Below are positions 1 to 11,001 of a stretch of DNA of 64,000 bases, in pieces. The position numbers were made by a program, and so were the translations under genes. The first letter of the stretch is position 1; each line of letters begins with the position of its first letter. This DNA comes from Panax quinquefolius (taxonomy: Eukaryota; Streptophyta; Magnoliopsida; Apiales; Araliaceae). Location: assembly GCA_020205615.1 (NCBI GenBank), contig CM035173.1, positions 29,418,293 through 29,482,292 of the forward strand, in the 5' to 3' direction. Under the pieces are notes generated by a model. That model did not search any database. It was not told where the DNA came from and saw only the letters and a list, made by a program, of their open reading frames with translations.

Positions 1-549
1 AATTAGAATATATTTTAATTTTTTAGATAATTTATAAAAGGCAAAATTACATTAATTCTTACATGGTGTAGTCCTCAAAACAAAGTTGTTTAGTAAGGTT
101 AAATACACTACCTCTTATATTATGTACAAAAAAAATATTTTTATAATTTTTCAAAATATTATTATTATAAAATATTACCTCATTCACGAATCTATCTCAG
201 GCTCTTGTGTCTTTTTTATAAAATCCTAAATTCAAAAATTAGAATTATACTAAAAAAATTATATTTTAAAAAAAAAGGAAGAAAATTATCCAATGATTTG
301 CTACCAACTTGGCAACTTGGTTTAAAATTTGGAATGCAATTGTATCCCCCGTCTAAATCAAACTATCAATTATCATGACTTTTTTTTTTGCACGATTTGC
401 ATTTGGAATCTGGAATTAGTTGGAATCCTATCATAGCCGTGTTGCATGCACTAGGATTGAAACCTATGTCTCCCTCGTCGGTGGGTGGGTGGGTGTCAGT
501 CGGCATTGCTCAAAAGAATAAAAAAGGTTATAAAATATATATACGCATA
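1..549. other. AT-rich flank without a gene
   Basis: AT-rich sequence with homopolymer runs. I see no conserved protein, RNA gene or repeat boundary. It is the left flank of the Tat-type retrotransposon. Confidence 0.6.
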
Positions 550-554
550 CATAT
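550..554. repeat. Target site duplication CATAT, left copy
   Basis: CATAT directly precedes the 5' LTR and is repeated exactly after the 3' LTR at 13704-13708. Five bases is the usual duplication for Ty3/gypsy integration. The match fixes both element ends. Confidence 0.85.
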
Positions 555-1237
555 TATTCGGGAGCGTTTTGTCGACCTTCGTGTGGACGAAGACCTGACA
601 TTAGAAGAGGTTTATGAATCCACTGGGACGAAGCCTATGGTGAAGTTGGAGGTGTTAAATTCCGTCGTCAAGTCCTTTCCTAGGAGCCTCATCTTGGTGG
701 ATGTCTTTCGGGTTCGAACCACGAGTCCTTAGGGTAGGAGCAGGTGTCCGTCGTGTGGAGTTAGGGGTTGGTCTTGAGTCCTTTGGTACATGTCCCGACA
801 TGATGGTGGGATTGTTTGGGCTGCTGATGGTTGGGCCTCTCCTCAAGTCAAAGTCCCGGGATCCTAACTATAATTAAACAAGGCAACTCCAAAGGTAGTG
901 ATTGGATTGGATTCCACTTGCACTTTTTAAGGAGATTGTGTTGGACCCAAGTTATAGTAACTACCATGACTAGGAGTCCTAATCCGACTCGGAGAAGGAT
1001 TCTAAAGGTGGTGACACTATAAATACAAGGCCAAGGTTTCTGATTAACGGTAATACCTACTTTTGAGCACTAAATATTCACCTCCATTGTTAAACCTTGT
1101 AATCTGTTCTCAGACTTATTCTCACACCGGAGTTATCCCCGTGCAAGGCCGTCAAGCTTCAATGTGATCTGTTATTATGCGGGTTCTAAGCGTGGATTAC
1201 GTGATTGACGCCTACCACAAAAAAACTGGTGTTAACA
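555..1237 (+). repeat. 5' LTR of the Tat element
   Basis: 683 bp matching 13012-13703. It begins TATTCGGGAG where the 3' copy has TGTTCGGGAG, so the canonical TG is mutated, and ends GTTAACA. The copies differ by G-to-A and C-to-T changes and by short indels. Confidence 0.88.
1018..1025 (+). promoter_or_regulatory. TATA box in the 5' LTR
   Basis: TATAAATA in the context gacactataaatacaagg, preserved in the 3' LTR at 13477-13484. It lies about 460 bp into the LTR and marks the probable U3/R promoter. Confidence 0.7.
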
Positions 1238-1418
1238 TTGTCGTTAGAAGGAGGGCTTTTAGTGTTCTTACAATCATAGTCAGATTTTCCGGTAAGAGGC
1301 TATGGGGAGCATGGAGTATCAGATTTAAATCATGAAAAGGCTAAGACGTACTGCACCACTCGGTGAGAGGGGTCGGTGAAAGGCAAGATGCATCGGGTTT
1401 CGTAATCCAAGGAGATCG
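1238..1418 (+). other. Leader of the Tat element
   Basis: Untranslated segment between the 5' LTR and the recognisable gag. The first bases after the LTR (ttgtcgttagaagg) occupy the primer-binding position but match no tRNA 3' end that I recognise. No confident gag start codon is visible. Confidence 0.5.
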
Positions 1419-3004
1419 GTGGAACCGGCCGCCTCCCCTCGACGAAGACTCTTCTATGACGGCCAGCATACCCCTAACCAGGCTAGTCGGGCAGACGAGT
1501 ATCACTCACGGGCACTGGAGGTGCATGGGAAAGGCCGAGGCGAGAGCAGTCAGGATCAGAGAGAGTTCATCCTGCAGAAGAAGATGCAACAGAACAAAGA
1601 TGCCATGATGGCCCTGCGTCTTCAGCAAGATGAACTCGAGCGGCAGATGGCTAATATGGCTGGAGAACAAGAGGTATCCTCAAAAGGCGTGAAGCATCGA
1701 GTGATCCGGTCACCCCGACGGGGAGAAGCCGATAAGGAAAGGAGTAGGTATCGAAACCGCTCAAGGGATGGCCGAAGTCGGAGAAGGAGCCGGATTCAAT
1801 GAGCGACGATCGAACATCCAGCAGTCGGGATCGAGGAGGAGGGACGGGACTCTCTGAACACCAAGTGAGACAGACCCGATCGTCCCCCACGAGGACGAGT
1901 CCAAACCCCTCGCTCGAAGGGTGGCAGAATTAGAAAAATTACTGTTGGCAAAGAACTCGATGGGGATGCCTGTAGCTTGCTTAGGGTCACCCTTCTCGCC
2001 CGAAATTAACAACGTAACAGCCAATCCCAAAAAGAAGATGCCCCCGATGGAGACCTATGATGGGCTGGGGGATCCAGTATGACCACTTTCGGATGGAGTA
2101 CGATAGGGCGACGACGTCTACTGAACACTCGAATCTTTGCCAAATGTCACATGTTCGCAACCACTCTAAAGAAGAGCGCCCGAGAATGGATGGGGACCAT
2201 GGCGGTGGGGTCAATTAGTTCATGGAAATATCTCCAAGAGAAATTCCATGCTCGGTTCGGGAGTAAAAAGAGGCGAGGAAAGATCACAGCGTCCCTCATT
2301 CAGGTCAGACAAAAATTGGATGAAAGCCTAGGACAGTATGTCAAAAGGTTTTGAGAGACTGTGGGGAATTGATGTGAGTTAAACTCCCCACAAGCCACAG
2401 GATTTTCATTCTTGGCACGGACATCGGGAAGTCGAAGAAGCTGATGAAGGATTTGGTGATCAACTCTCCGGCTGACTTGACAGAAGCTTTCCACCGAGCC
2501 GAGGGTCACATAGCAATAGAGGAGGCGATGGGGAACTTCAAACCGCACTCCCAATCTTATGAGAAGTCCAAGGATCGAGATAGGCAGAGTTATAAGAAGT
2601 CAGATAGTTAGGGGATGTCGGATAGTTATGGTAAGAAAAGCTACAATGGGGGAGGTTCGGGCAGCGAACGACCACCTTTCCCAAACAAGAATATCAATAA
2701 AGTCTACACTGCACTCAACACTGACTGGGTGAAAATATTGGAGGAGATGAGAAACAAGCCCTTTTTCGAACCATGCCAAGCGATCCCGAACACAGGAAGA
2801 GGGTCGAGACAAATATATTGCATCATCGTCGATTAGTCGAGGATATCTGACGGAGAATGTAACAACCTGAAAGATCTAATAGAAAAGAACGTCCAGAATG
2901 GGAAGCTGATGCAGTATGTGGTCGGTCGAGAAGGTTCAGAAGCCCCCCGGGAGGAGAATAGGGAACCGACCCGGGAAGCACAGCCGCAATCGCACCCACA
3001 AGAT
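1419..3004 (+). pseudogene. gag, tandem module copy 1 (broken)
   Basis: Gag forms the virus-like particle of the retrotransposon. An arginine- and serine-rich N-terminal part reads to a stop at about 1800 (motifs MANMAGEQEVSS, RSPRRGEADKERSRYRNRSR). The capsid-like region continues in other frames around 2100-2354 (HMFATTLKKSAREWMG, FHARFGSKKRRG), a sequence type I associate with the retrotransposon gag family. A TGA follows QYVKRF and a TAG interrupts the QSYKKSDS/GMSDS stretch. From 1562 to 3004 this is the first of three copies of a module of about 1.47 kb; the part before 1562 is single-copy and gives the true N-terminus. The zinc-knuckle region near 2815-2860 is frameshifted. Confidence 0.8.
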
Positions 3005-3027
3005 GAAAGCGAAGGCCATCCTGCGAA

Positions 3028-4473
3028 AAGAGTTCATCCTGCGAGAAGAAGATCAATGAAACAAAGATGCCATGATGGCCTGTGTCTTTCAAAGAAGATG
3101 AACTCGAGCGGCAGATGGCTAATATGGCTGGAGAACAGGAGGTATCCTCAAAAAGGCGTAGGCATCAGAGCTGATCCCGGTCACCTCGACGGGGAGAAGC
3201 CGATAAGGAAAGGAGTAGGTATCGAAACCGCTCAAGGGATGGCCGAAGTCGGAGAAGGATCCGTTCAGCAGAGCGACGATCAGAACATCCAGGCAGGTCA
3301 GGACTGAGGAGGAGGGACGGGACTCCTGAACACGGGCGGGACAGACCCCGATCGTCCCCCCATGAGGACGAGTCCAAACCCCTCGCTCGAAGGGTGGCAG
3401 AATTAGAAAAATTACTGTTGGCAAAGAACTCGATGGGGATGCCTGTAGCTTGCTTAGGGTTGCCCTTCTCGCCCGAAATCAACAACGTAACAGCCAATCC
3501 CAAAAAGAAGATGTCCCCGATGGAGACCTATGATGGGCTGGGGGATCCGTATGACCACTCGGATGGCTACGATAGGCTGACGACGTACTACGAACACTCG
3601 AATGCTGCCAAATGTCACATGTTCGCAACCACTTTAAAGAAGAGCGCCCGAGAATGCATGGGGACCATGGCGGTGGGATCAATTAGTTCATGGAAAGATC
3701 TCCGGGAGAAATTCCATGCTCGGTTCGGGAGTAAAAAGAGGCGAGGAAAGATCACAGCGTCCCTCATTCAGGTCAGACAAAAATCGGATGAAAGCCTAGG
3801 ACAGTATGTCAAAAGGTTCTGAGAGACTGTGGGGTCGGTAGCAGAGTTAAACTCCCCACAAGCCCTGGGATTTTTCATTACTAGCCTAGACATCGGGAAG
3901 TCGAAGAAGCTGATGAAGGATTTGGTGATCAACTCTCCGGCTGACTTGACAGAAGCTTTCCACCGAGCCGAGGGTCACATAGCAATAGAGGAGGCGATGG
4001 AGAACTTCAAACCGCACTCCCAATCTTATGAGAAGTCCAAGGATCGAGATAGGCAGAGTTATAAGAAGTCAGATAGTTAGGGGATGTCGGATAGTTATGG
4101 TAAGAAAAGCTACAATGGGGGAGGTTCGGGCAGCGAACGACCACCTTTCCCAAACAAGAATATCAATAAAGTCTACACTGCACTCAACACTGACTGGGTG
4201 AAAATATTGGAGGAGATGAGAAACAAGCCCTTTTTCGAACCATGCCAAGCGATCCGAAACACAGGAAGAGGGTCCTAGGACAAATATTATGCATATCATC
4301 GATTAATAGGATATCTGACGGAGGAATGTAACAACCTGAAAGATCTAATAGAAAAGAACGTCCAGAATGGGAAGCTGATGCAGTATGTGGTCGGTCGAGA
4401 ACGTTCAGAAGCCCCCCGGGAGGAGAATAAGGAACCGACCCGGGAAGCACAGCCGCAATCGCACCCACAAGAT
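3028..4473 (+). pseudogene. gag, tandem module copy 2 (broken)
   Basis: Second copy of the gag module, offset about 1466 bp from copy 1. The best-preserved capsid stretch is 3394-3822 (MSPMETYDGLGDPYDHSDGY, then HMFATTLKKSARE). It ends in TGA where copy 3 keeps an arginine codon (CGA). The next stretch, 3829-4080, ends at the same TAG found in the other copies. It joins copy 1 through a short linker of about 24 bp and lacks the single-copy N-terminal part and the protease, so it cannot make a complete Gag. The zinc-knuckle region near 4270-4330 is disrupted. Confidence 0.8.
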
Positions 4474-4495
4474 GAGCAGTGCCATCCTGCAGAAA

Positions 4496-5934
4496 GAGTT
4501 CATCCTGCAGAAGAAGATGCAATAGAACAAAGATGCCATGATGGCCCTGTGTCTTCAGCAAGATGAACTCGAGCGGCAGATGGCTAATATGGCTGGAGAA
4601 CAGGAGGTATCCTCAAAAAGGCGTAGGCATCAGAGCTGATCCCGGTCACCCCGACGGGGAGAAGCCGATAAGGAAAGGAGTAGGTATCGAAATCGCTCAA
4701 GGGATGGCCGAAGTCGGAGAAGGAGCCATTCAGTGAGGCGATGATCGAACATCCAGGCGGGTCGGAGATCGAGGAGGAGGGACGGACTCTGAACACGGCA
4801 AGTGACAGACCCGATCGTCCCCCCATGAGGACGAGTCCAAACCCCTCGCTCGAAGGGTGGCAGAATTAGAAAAATTCGCATTGGCAAAAGAACTCGATGG
4901 GGATGCACAGTAGCTTTGCTTAGGGTTGCCCTTCTCGCCAAATCAACAACGTAATGTACCAATCCCAAAAGAAGATGTCCCAGATGGAGACCTATGATGG
5001 GTGGGGATCCAGTATGACCACTCTGGATGGCTACGATAGTGGCGACGACGTCTTCTTTAACACTCGAATGCTGCCAAATGTCACATGTTCGCAACCACTC
5101 TAAAGAAGAGCGCCCGAGAATGGATGGGGACCATGGCGGTGGGGTCAATTAGTTCATGGAAAGATCTCCGGGAGAAATTCCATGCTCGGTTCGGGAGTAA
5201 AAAGAGGCGAGGAAAGATCACAGCGTCCCTCATTCAGGTCAGACAAAATTCGGATGAAAGCTTTGGGACAAGATGTATGTCAAAGGTTACGAGAGACGTG
5301 GGGTGATGGCGAGTTAAACTCCCCACAAGCCCTGGGATTTTTCATTACTAGCCTAGACATCGGGAAGTCGAAGAAGCTGATGAAGGATTTGGTGATCAAC
5401 TCTCCTACCTTGACGAAGCTTTCCAATAGAGCCGAGGGTCACATGCAGCATAGAGGCGATGGAGAACTTCAAACCGCACTCCCAATCTTATGAGAAGTCC
5501 AAGGATCGAGATAAAGCGAGTTATAAGAAGTCAGATAGTTAGGGGATGTCGGATAGTTATGGTAAGAAAAGCTACAATGGGGGAGGTTCGGGCAGCGAAC
5601 GACCACCTTTCCCAAACAAGAATATCAATAAAGTCTACACTGCACTCAACACTGACTGGGTGAAAATATTGGAGGAGATGAGAAACAAGCCCTTTTTCGA
5701 ACCATGCCAAGCGATCCCGAAACCTGGGAAGAGGGGTCCGGACAAATATTGCGCATATCATCAGTGTCGGGGATATACGACGGAGGAATGTAACAACCTG
5801 AAAGATCTAATAGAAAAGAACGTCCAGAATGGGAAGCTGATGCAGTATGTGGTCGGTCGAGAAGGTTCAGAAGCCCCCCGGGAGGAGAATAGGGAACCGA
5901 CCCGGGAAGCACAGCCGCAATCGCACCCACAAGC
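4496..5934 (+). pseudogene. gag, tandem module copy 3, joined to protease
   Basis: Third gag module, offset about 1468 bp from copy 2, and the one continuous with pol. 5085-5290 carries the capsid motif HMFATTLKKSAREWMG. From 5546 a 295-codon frame runs through the nucleocapsid end and into the protease. The only intact zinc-knuckle-like motif is here (5750-5791, CAYHQCRGYTTEEC, followed by NNLKDLIEKN), matching the C-x2-H-x-C type seen in plant Tat and Athila Gag. The TAG before 5546 is shared with the other copies, so Gag could not be made as one protein here without readthrough. The upstream half has several 1-3 base indels relative to copy 2. Confidence 0.82.
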
Positions 5935-6541
5935 CACCCGAGGAGTTATTAATGTGATATCGGGCGGGTCGGTAGGGCATGTAACAGGTAGGAAGAGGAG
6001 CGGGCACCTCGAGGTCGTGTTGTCGGTAGCTGGTATATCGCCTAGAAAGGATAAGGCATATTCAGAAGTATCCATCTCTTTCTCGGATGAAGACTACCCT
6101 ACCGACCATATTGAACCACATGATGGGGCGCTGGTAATAACTGCACAGGTCGGGCCAGTAGACATGAAAAGGATGATGATCGACAACGGGTCCTCGGTCA
6201 TTATACTCTACACGCATGCCTATCAGAGGATGGATCTGGAAGGAAAAAAGATGGATTTGGGAGGAGAGGGTCAGTTATACGGTTTCAGTGGCGACCCGGT
6301 GCATGTGTCAGGAATGATAGAGCTACTGGTCGGGTTTTGCCTGACCCCTCGAAGAAAGCGAAATAATGGTGAAATTTTTGTGGTCTACAAGTGGATTGAC
6401 TCTGGCAACGCATTTTGGGGAGGCCTACATTAGCAGCATTGCAGACAATGACGTCTATACCTCACTTCAAAATCAAGTTCCCGACACCGAACGGGATATG
6501 GGAGGTAAAAAGTGATCTGGACATTGCCCGAAGGTGTTATT
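5935..6541 (+). pseudogene. pol, aspartic protease region
   Basis: The retroviral-type aspartic protease that cuts the polyprotein. The active-site motif IDNGSSV is at 6179-6199 with the catalytic aspartate at 6182-6184, followed by ILYTHAYQRM. In this lineage DNGSS replaces the usual D-S/T-G-A. The open frame stops at 6433; a shift near 6400 restores the family continuation (GRPTLAALQTMTSIPHFKIK) to about 6541. Upstream it is fused to gag copy 3. Confidence 0.82.
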
Positions 6542-6585
6542 GAAATACTTTGATTTCCTCGGGGTGGGATCGATGGCGTAAATGA

Positions 6586-7809
6586 ATGATGGCTATCGAG
6601 ATAGAGCCATTCACTGAGAGCAGTACTGAATCCATGGCACTGCCGGCAGAAGAGACAGAAGATGTGGAGTTGATACCGGGGAATCCGGAAAAATTGATCA
6701 AAATTGGGGCAGGGTTAACAGAACCGCTGCGAACAGGTCTGGTGGACTTGCTTCGGGTGTATGTCGATATCTTCGCGTGGGAGCCTAGTGATATGCCCAT
6801 AGTAAGCGAATCGGTAGCGCTACATAGACTGCATACAGACCCAGAGAGGAAACCAGTGATGCAGAAAAGAAGGATTTTCGCCCTGGAAAGGCAGAGGATC
6901 ATAGATGAAGAGATTACTAAACTGCTGGAGGCGAGATTCATCTTCGAGATCGACTATCCCGAATGGCTGATGAATGTGGTTTTGGTTCAGAAGCAAAATG
7001 GGAAGTGGAGGTTGTGCATTGACTACACAGATCTGAATAAAGCATGCCCAAAAGATTTCTATCCTCTACCCAACATAGACCAGCTGATTGATGACACTTC
7101 GGGGTATGAAATGTTAAGTTTCATGGACGCTTTCTCGGGATATCACCAAATCTCGATGTGCAAGGATGACATCCCGAAGACAAGCTTCATTACTCATCGG
7201 GCTATATATGCGTATCGGAAGATGACATTCGGGTTGCTGAATGCAGGGACAACCTACCAATGGATGATGAACTTCTTATTTAGAAAGCAGTTGGGCCGAA
7301 GTATGGAAGTTTACGTGGATGACATGATTGTAAAAAACATGTCAGTCCGGGATCATTTGGAAGACCTAGAAGACTGCTTCAAAACGGTAAGGAAGCACAA
7401 ACTGAGACTGAAGTCGACCAAATGTACCTTCGGTTTGGGTTCAGGAAAGTTTCTGGGATATTTGGTCAGCAAAAGGGGAATCGAAGCCAACCTAGAGAAG
7501 ATTTTGGCGATCTTAGACATGAAATCTCCAAAGACATTCAAAGATGATCAGAGGTTGACGGGCCGGATAGCTGCCCTTCGGAGATTCGTGTCAAGGTCGG
7601 CCGAAAGATGTTTACCCTTTTTTGACACTCTCAAGGGGCCGAAGAATGAGAAAAGTTTTCAGTGGACGTCGAAATGTGAAAATGCGTTCCAAGGGATCAA
7701 AATATATCTGTCTTTGGCACCATTGCTGATGAAACCTATCCCTTCGGAACCCTTATATTTATACTTGGTCAAGAAGCCCGGTGGCGATGGGGAGCGACCT
7801 TGGTACTGA
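6586..7809 (+). CDS. pol, reverse transcriptase
   Basis: RNA-dependent DNA polymerase that copies the element's RNA in the cytoplasmic particle. Visible blocks in order: WRLCIDYTDLNKACPKDFYP, LPNIDQLIDDTSG, SFMDAFSGYHQI, KTSFIT, KMTFGLLNAG, and the catalytic YVDD at 7312-7323 followed by MIVKN. The thumb and connection follow (KCTFGLGSGKFLGYLVSKRG). This is the longest frame in the window (407 codons) and has no internal stop. It is a segment of the polyprotein, so the listed start is only the first ATG in frame. The frame ends at a small indel near 7800, where RNase H begins in another frame. Confidence 0.92.
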   Translation: MMAIEIEPFTESSTESMALPAEETEDVELIPGNPEKLIKIGAGLTEPLRTGLVDLLRVYVDIFAWEPSDMPIVSESVALHRLHTDPERKPVMQKRRIFALERQRIIDEEITKLLEARFIFEIDYPEWLMNVVLVQKQNGKWRLCIDYTDLNKACPKDFYPLPNIDQLIDDTSGYEMLSFMDAFSGYHQISMCKDDIPKTSFITHRAIYAYRKMTFGLLNAGTTYQWMMNFLFRKQLGRSMEVYVDDMIVKNMSVRDHLEDLEDCFKTVRKHKLRLKSTKCTFGLGSGKFLGYLVSKRGIEANLEKILAILDMKSPKTFKDDQRLTGRIAALRRFVSRSAERCLPFFDTLKGPKNEKSFQWTSKCENAFQGIKIYLSLAPLLMKPIPSEPLYLYLVKKPGGDGERPWY

Positions 7810-8100
7810 CAATGGAGGAAAGTAGTTCCCGGTGTACTCGTCGACCACGTGCCGGAGACGCAGAAGGTCGATATACGAATCTGGAAAAGTTCGCCTATGC
7901 CTTAATAATTGTCAGCAGGAAGCTCAGGCACTATTTCCAGGGTCAGCTAATAGTGGTGTACACGGATCAGCCGTTGAAGAAGATTTTGTATAAGCCAGAG
8001 GTATCAGGTCGGTTGGCCGCATGGGCGATGGAATTAACACAGTTTGCTATAGAGTATCATCCCTGAACGGCAATCAAAGGGCATACCTTAGCAGATTTCG
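7780..8100 (+). pseudogene. pol, first (gypsy-type) RNase H
   Basis: RNase H that degrades the RNA strand of the hybrid. The frame carries YTNLEKFAYALIIVSRKLRH, then YFQGQLIVVYTDQPLKKIL and SGRLAAWAMELTQFAIEYHP, the usual C-terminal blocks of Ty3/gypsy RNase H. It begins after a frameshift near 7800 and is cut by a TGA at 8064-8066, where the family has arginine (CGA to TGA). Past the stop the frame continues (GHTLADFVVECSF) into the second RNase H. Confidence 0.85.
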
Positions 8101-8560
8101 TTGTAGAGTGTTCCTTTACGGAGTCAGATGTGAGCATAGTGGCCGAAACTCAACAAAGGCCAACCTCGTGGACGTTGTATGTGGATGGATCATCGACTTC
8201 AGACATCAGTGGAGCAGGAGTCATTCTGACAAGTCCAGAAGGGTTCAAAGTCCAACAGGCGATCCGATTTCAGTTTAAGGCCACAAACAACGAAGCAGAG
8301 TACGAAGGCATCCTAGCAGGAATACGGTTGGCCCAGAGCTTGGAGGTACAGAAGTTGGTCATCTATAGTGATTCACAGCTGGTGGTCAAGCAGTTGTCGG
8401 GTGAGTATGAGGCTCGGGGGGCAAGAATGTCAAAGTATCTGGCCGAAGTAAAGGATAAGCTCGAATATTTCGCATCGCACAGTTGTCAGGGGGTGGATCG
8501 ATCAGATAACACAATAGCAGATGCCCTAGCGAGATTGGAAACCACCGAAGCAAGTTCCTT
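8101..8560 (+). CDS. pol, second RNase H (Tat-type)
   Basis: A second, complete RNase H-like domain: SWTLYVDGSS with the first catalytic Asp at 8184-8186, then NNEAEYEGILAGIRLA (Glu), VIYSDSQLVVKQLSGEYEA (Asp) and NTIADALARL (Asp). An additional RNase H of this kind between the gypsy RNase H and integrase is the signature of Tat-lineage plant elements. It is in frame with the downstream integrase N-terminus up to 9050 and has no stop. Confidence 0.9.
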
Positions 8561-9829
8561 CAACGGATCGGTATACCTGGAGGTTCTAGAATGGCCCAGT
8601 GTTCTAAAGACAGAAGTACTAGCTCTGGACCGACTTGACTGCTGGCTCATACCCTATATTTCCTACTTGGCAGATAGGACTCTCCCTTCGGACCAAATCC
8701 TTGCAAGACAGATTAAACACCGAAGCTTAAACTTTGTCCTCATTGATGGGGATCTATACCGAAGGACTTTTAGCTCTCCACTGCTCAAATGCTTAACTTC
8801 ATCAGAGGCAGATTACACTCTTCGGGAGGTACATGAAGGGATCTGTGGGGATCACATGGGAGCAAAGTCACTGGAACATAAGATTTTGAGGCAAAGGTAT
8901 TACTGGCCGACTATCTACACAGAGGCCAAGGAATTCGTCAGAAGGTGTCCCAAGTGTCAGCTGAACAACACAATCCCACATCAACCTCCCGAAGAGCTGT
9001 ATTCGGTCTTATCCTCGATTCCCTTTGCTGTATGGAGATCGACATCCTAGGGCCTCTACCGAAGGCCAAGGGACAAGTTAACATTGTGATTGTGGCTATC
9101 GACTATATGACGAAATGGGTCGAAGCCAAACTGTTGCAGAAGATCACCGAACAAGAATGCCTAAAATTTTTCAAAGAAGGAGTGGTTTATCGTTTTGGCA
9201 TCCCGATGGCGGTGGTCTCTGATAATGGCAGACAATTCGTAGGATCAAAGTTCAAAGGCTTTTTGAAAGAGTTGGGAATTCAGCATCGCAAGACTTCAGT
9301 CGCCCACCCTCAGTCGAATGGTCAAGTAGAAGTGACCAACCGAACCCTACTCAACAGGATCAAAAGAAGGTTGGATGAATTAAAGGGTCGGTGGCCCGAA
9401 GAGCTGCTGCCTATTTTGTGGGCATATCGGACTACTCCGAGGACAAAAATCGGGGACTCTCCATTCCGACTGGCGTACGGGACCGATACACTCATACCAG
9501 TTGAGATTGGATCCCCCACTCTTAGAGTCAGTCAGTACAAAGAGCTATACAACGATGACGGTCTAAAAACAAATTTGGATCTGCTGGAAGAGGTTCGGGA
9601 CTCTGCTATGTTGAGGTTGGCTGTCTATCAGCAGAGAACAGCCCGACACTACAACCAAAAGGTTAAGCCGAGGAGGTTTGCATTAGGAGATTTGGGTTTC
9701 CGGGAGTCGGAGGCATCAACCCCCCAGAACACTGGCAAGCTGATGCCTAACTGGGAGGGACCTTATGAGGTGGTAGAGGTGCCAAAGCCGTGTGTCTGGA
9801 GACTTGAGCAATGGATGGTTCGGAAGTAA
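8561..9829 (+). pseudogene. pol, integrase
   Basis: Integrase inserts the cDNA into the host genome. The HHCC zinc-binding part is at about 8830-8960 (VHEGICGDHMG, CPKCQ). The catalytic core has Asp at 9041-9043 (EIDILGPLPKAKG), Asp at 9221-9223 (VVSDNGRQF) and Glu at 9329-9331 (SNGQVEVTNRT). The last two are separated by exactly 35 residues, the D-D(35)E spacing. The C-terminal part has RTTPRTKIGDSPFRLAYG and ends LMPNWEGPYEVVEVPKPCVW. No chromodomain follows, as expected for Tat. A one-base loss near 9035-9045 moves the frame between the zinc finger and the core. Confidence 0.9.
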
Positions 9830-9992
9830 AGAATACATGACATGCTAGAAGACTTAGAAAATTTTACCAGTGATAGTTATGTCATTCTTTTCTTTATCCA
9901 TGTAACCTTTCAATCTTAAATGAAATACATGCAAGTTTTCTTTGGAGATGCTTAACTTCATCTATATTCATACGTTTCTTAATACTCGAACG
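9830..9992 (+). other. Spacer after integrase
   Basis: AT-rich spacer between the pol stop and the 3' repeats. No feature seen. Confidence 0.4.
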
Positions 9993-10260
9993 GATAAACT
10001 TCGGGTGCTATCCGATTAGTCGGTTCAGAAAGACACCACCGATCGAGATAAGTCCCGAGTATAACTGACCGAAAATTTGATAAATTCTCAAATCAGACAA
10101 GCTTCGGGCATTATCCGATCAGAAGGTTCGGAAAGACACCGCTGATCGAGAAAACTGTTATCTTTCAGATAAACTTCGGACATGGTCCGATCAGAAGGTT
10201 TAAAAAGACATCAGTGGTCGAGATAAGTCACAAGTATAACTGATTACAAAAATTTATAAA
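9993..10260 (+). repeat. Degenerate tandem repeats in the 3' region
   Basis: Three diverged units containing CTTCGG, then TCCGAT(C/T)AG, GGTTC and AAAGACA(C/T)C, starting near 9999, 10102 and 10174. Segments such as gatcgagataagtc recur. Tandem repeats in the 3' untranslated part are known from Tat relatives such as Retand. Confidence 0.7.
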
Positions 10261-11001
10261 CAGAAAACTGTTATACTTCATTCATAGTTATAAAATTCTT
10301 ACAGAACCCGATCGCTCACGATTCGGGTGACTTATAAACAAGAAGAAAAATGGAAGAAGTACAAAAATTTACAAGTCTTAAAAAGGCTATTCGGGAGGAG
10401 GATCTTCGTCGGCTTCGGATTCTTCATCCGACGAGTCAAGAAGGGCGGCGTCGAGCTCAGCAGCCATTAACTTTGCCTTAGCCTTTTCACGATAAGTCTC
10501 GTACCCTTCGCCAAACTGGGCCATGACTTTCTCATTCAAAGCTTTGGACTCTTCATATTCAGCGATTACTATCTGCTTGGACTCGACAAGCTCTCCTTGC
10601 AAGGCTCTGACTTCAGCCGTCAGAGCATTGTTGTCTCGGATCAAATGCATCATTTTGTCATGCATCCCGGAGAGTTTTTCGGTCATGGCAGTGATGGCCT
10701 TCTCCCGATCCTTGACATCCTCGATCAGATGATCTTTCTCCCCGAGAAGCTTCTTAGCATGATTGTCCAAACTAATGAACTCTTCTTGCAAGAGGGAGTA
10801 TTGTGACCTGAGTTCATTGGCCTGACGCTCGACCTGGGTCCCCTTATTCCGGGTCTCGGCGTGAGAATCTTTCTCTTTCTTTAAGTCCGAATTAAGACCT
10901 CGGATCTCAGCCTCGAGCAGCGAGACGTCCGACCTCAGTTGAACTTCCTTTCGGGTTGTTCGAGCTAGGGGTGGAATGGCCTGGGATAAAACGGCGTTGG
11001 C

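Noticed and set aside
1238..1256. Primer-binding site for a tRNA in the Tat element
   Set aside because: The position is right but the sequence matches no tRNA end I can recall; reported only as a possible corrupted site.
2909..3307. Apparent 132-codon gene and many other frames in 655-5300
   Set aside because: Shadows or out-of-frame continuations across the gag module junctions.
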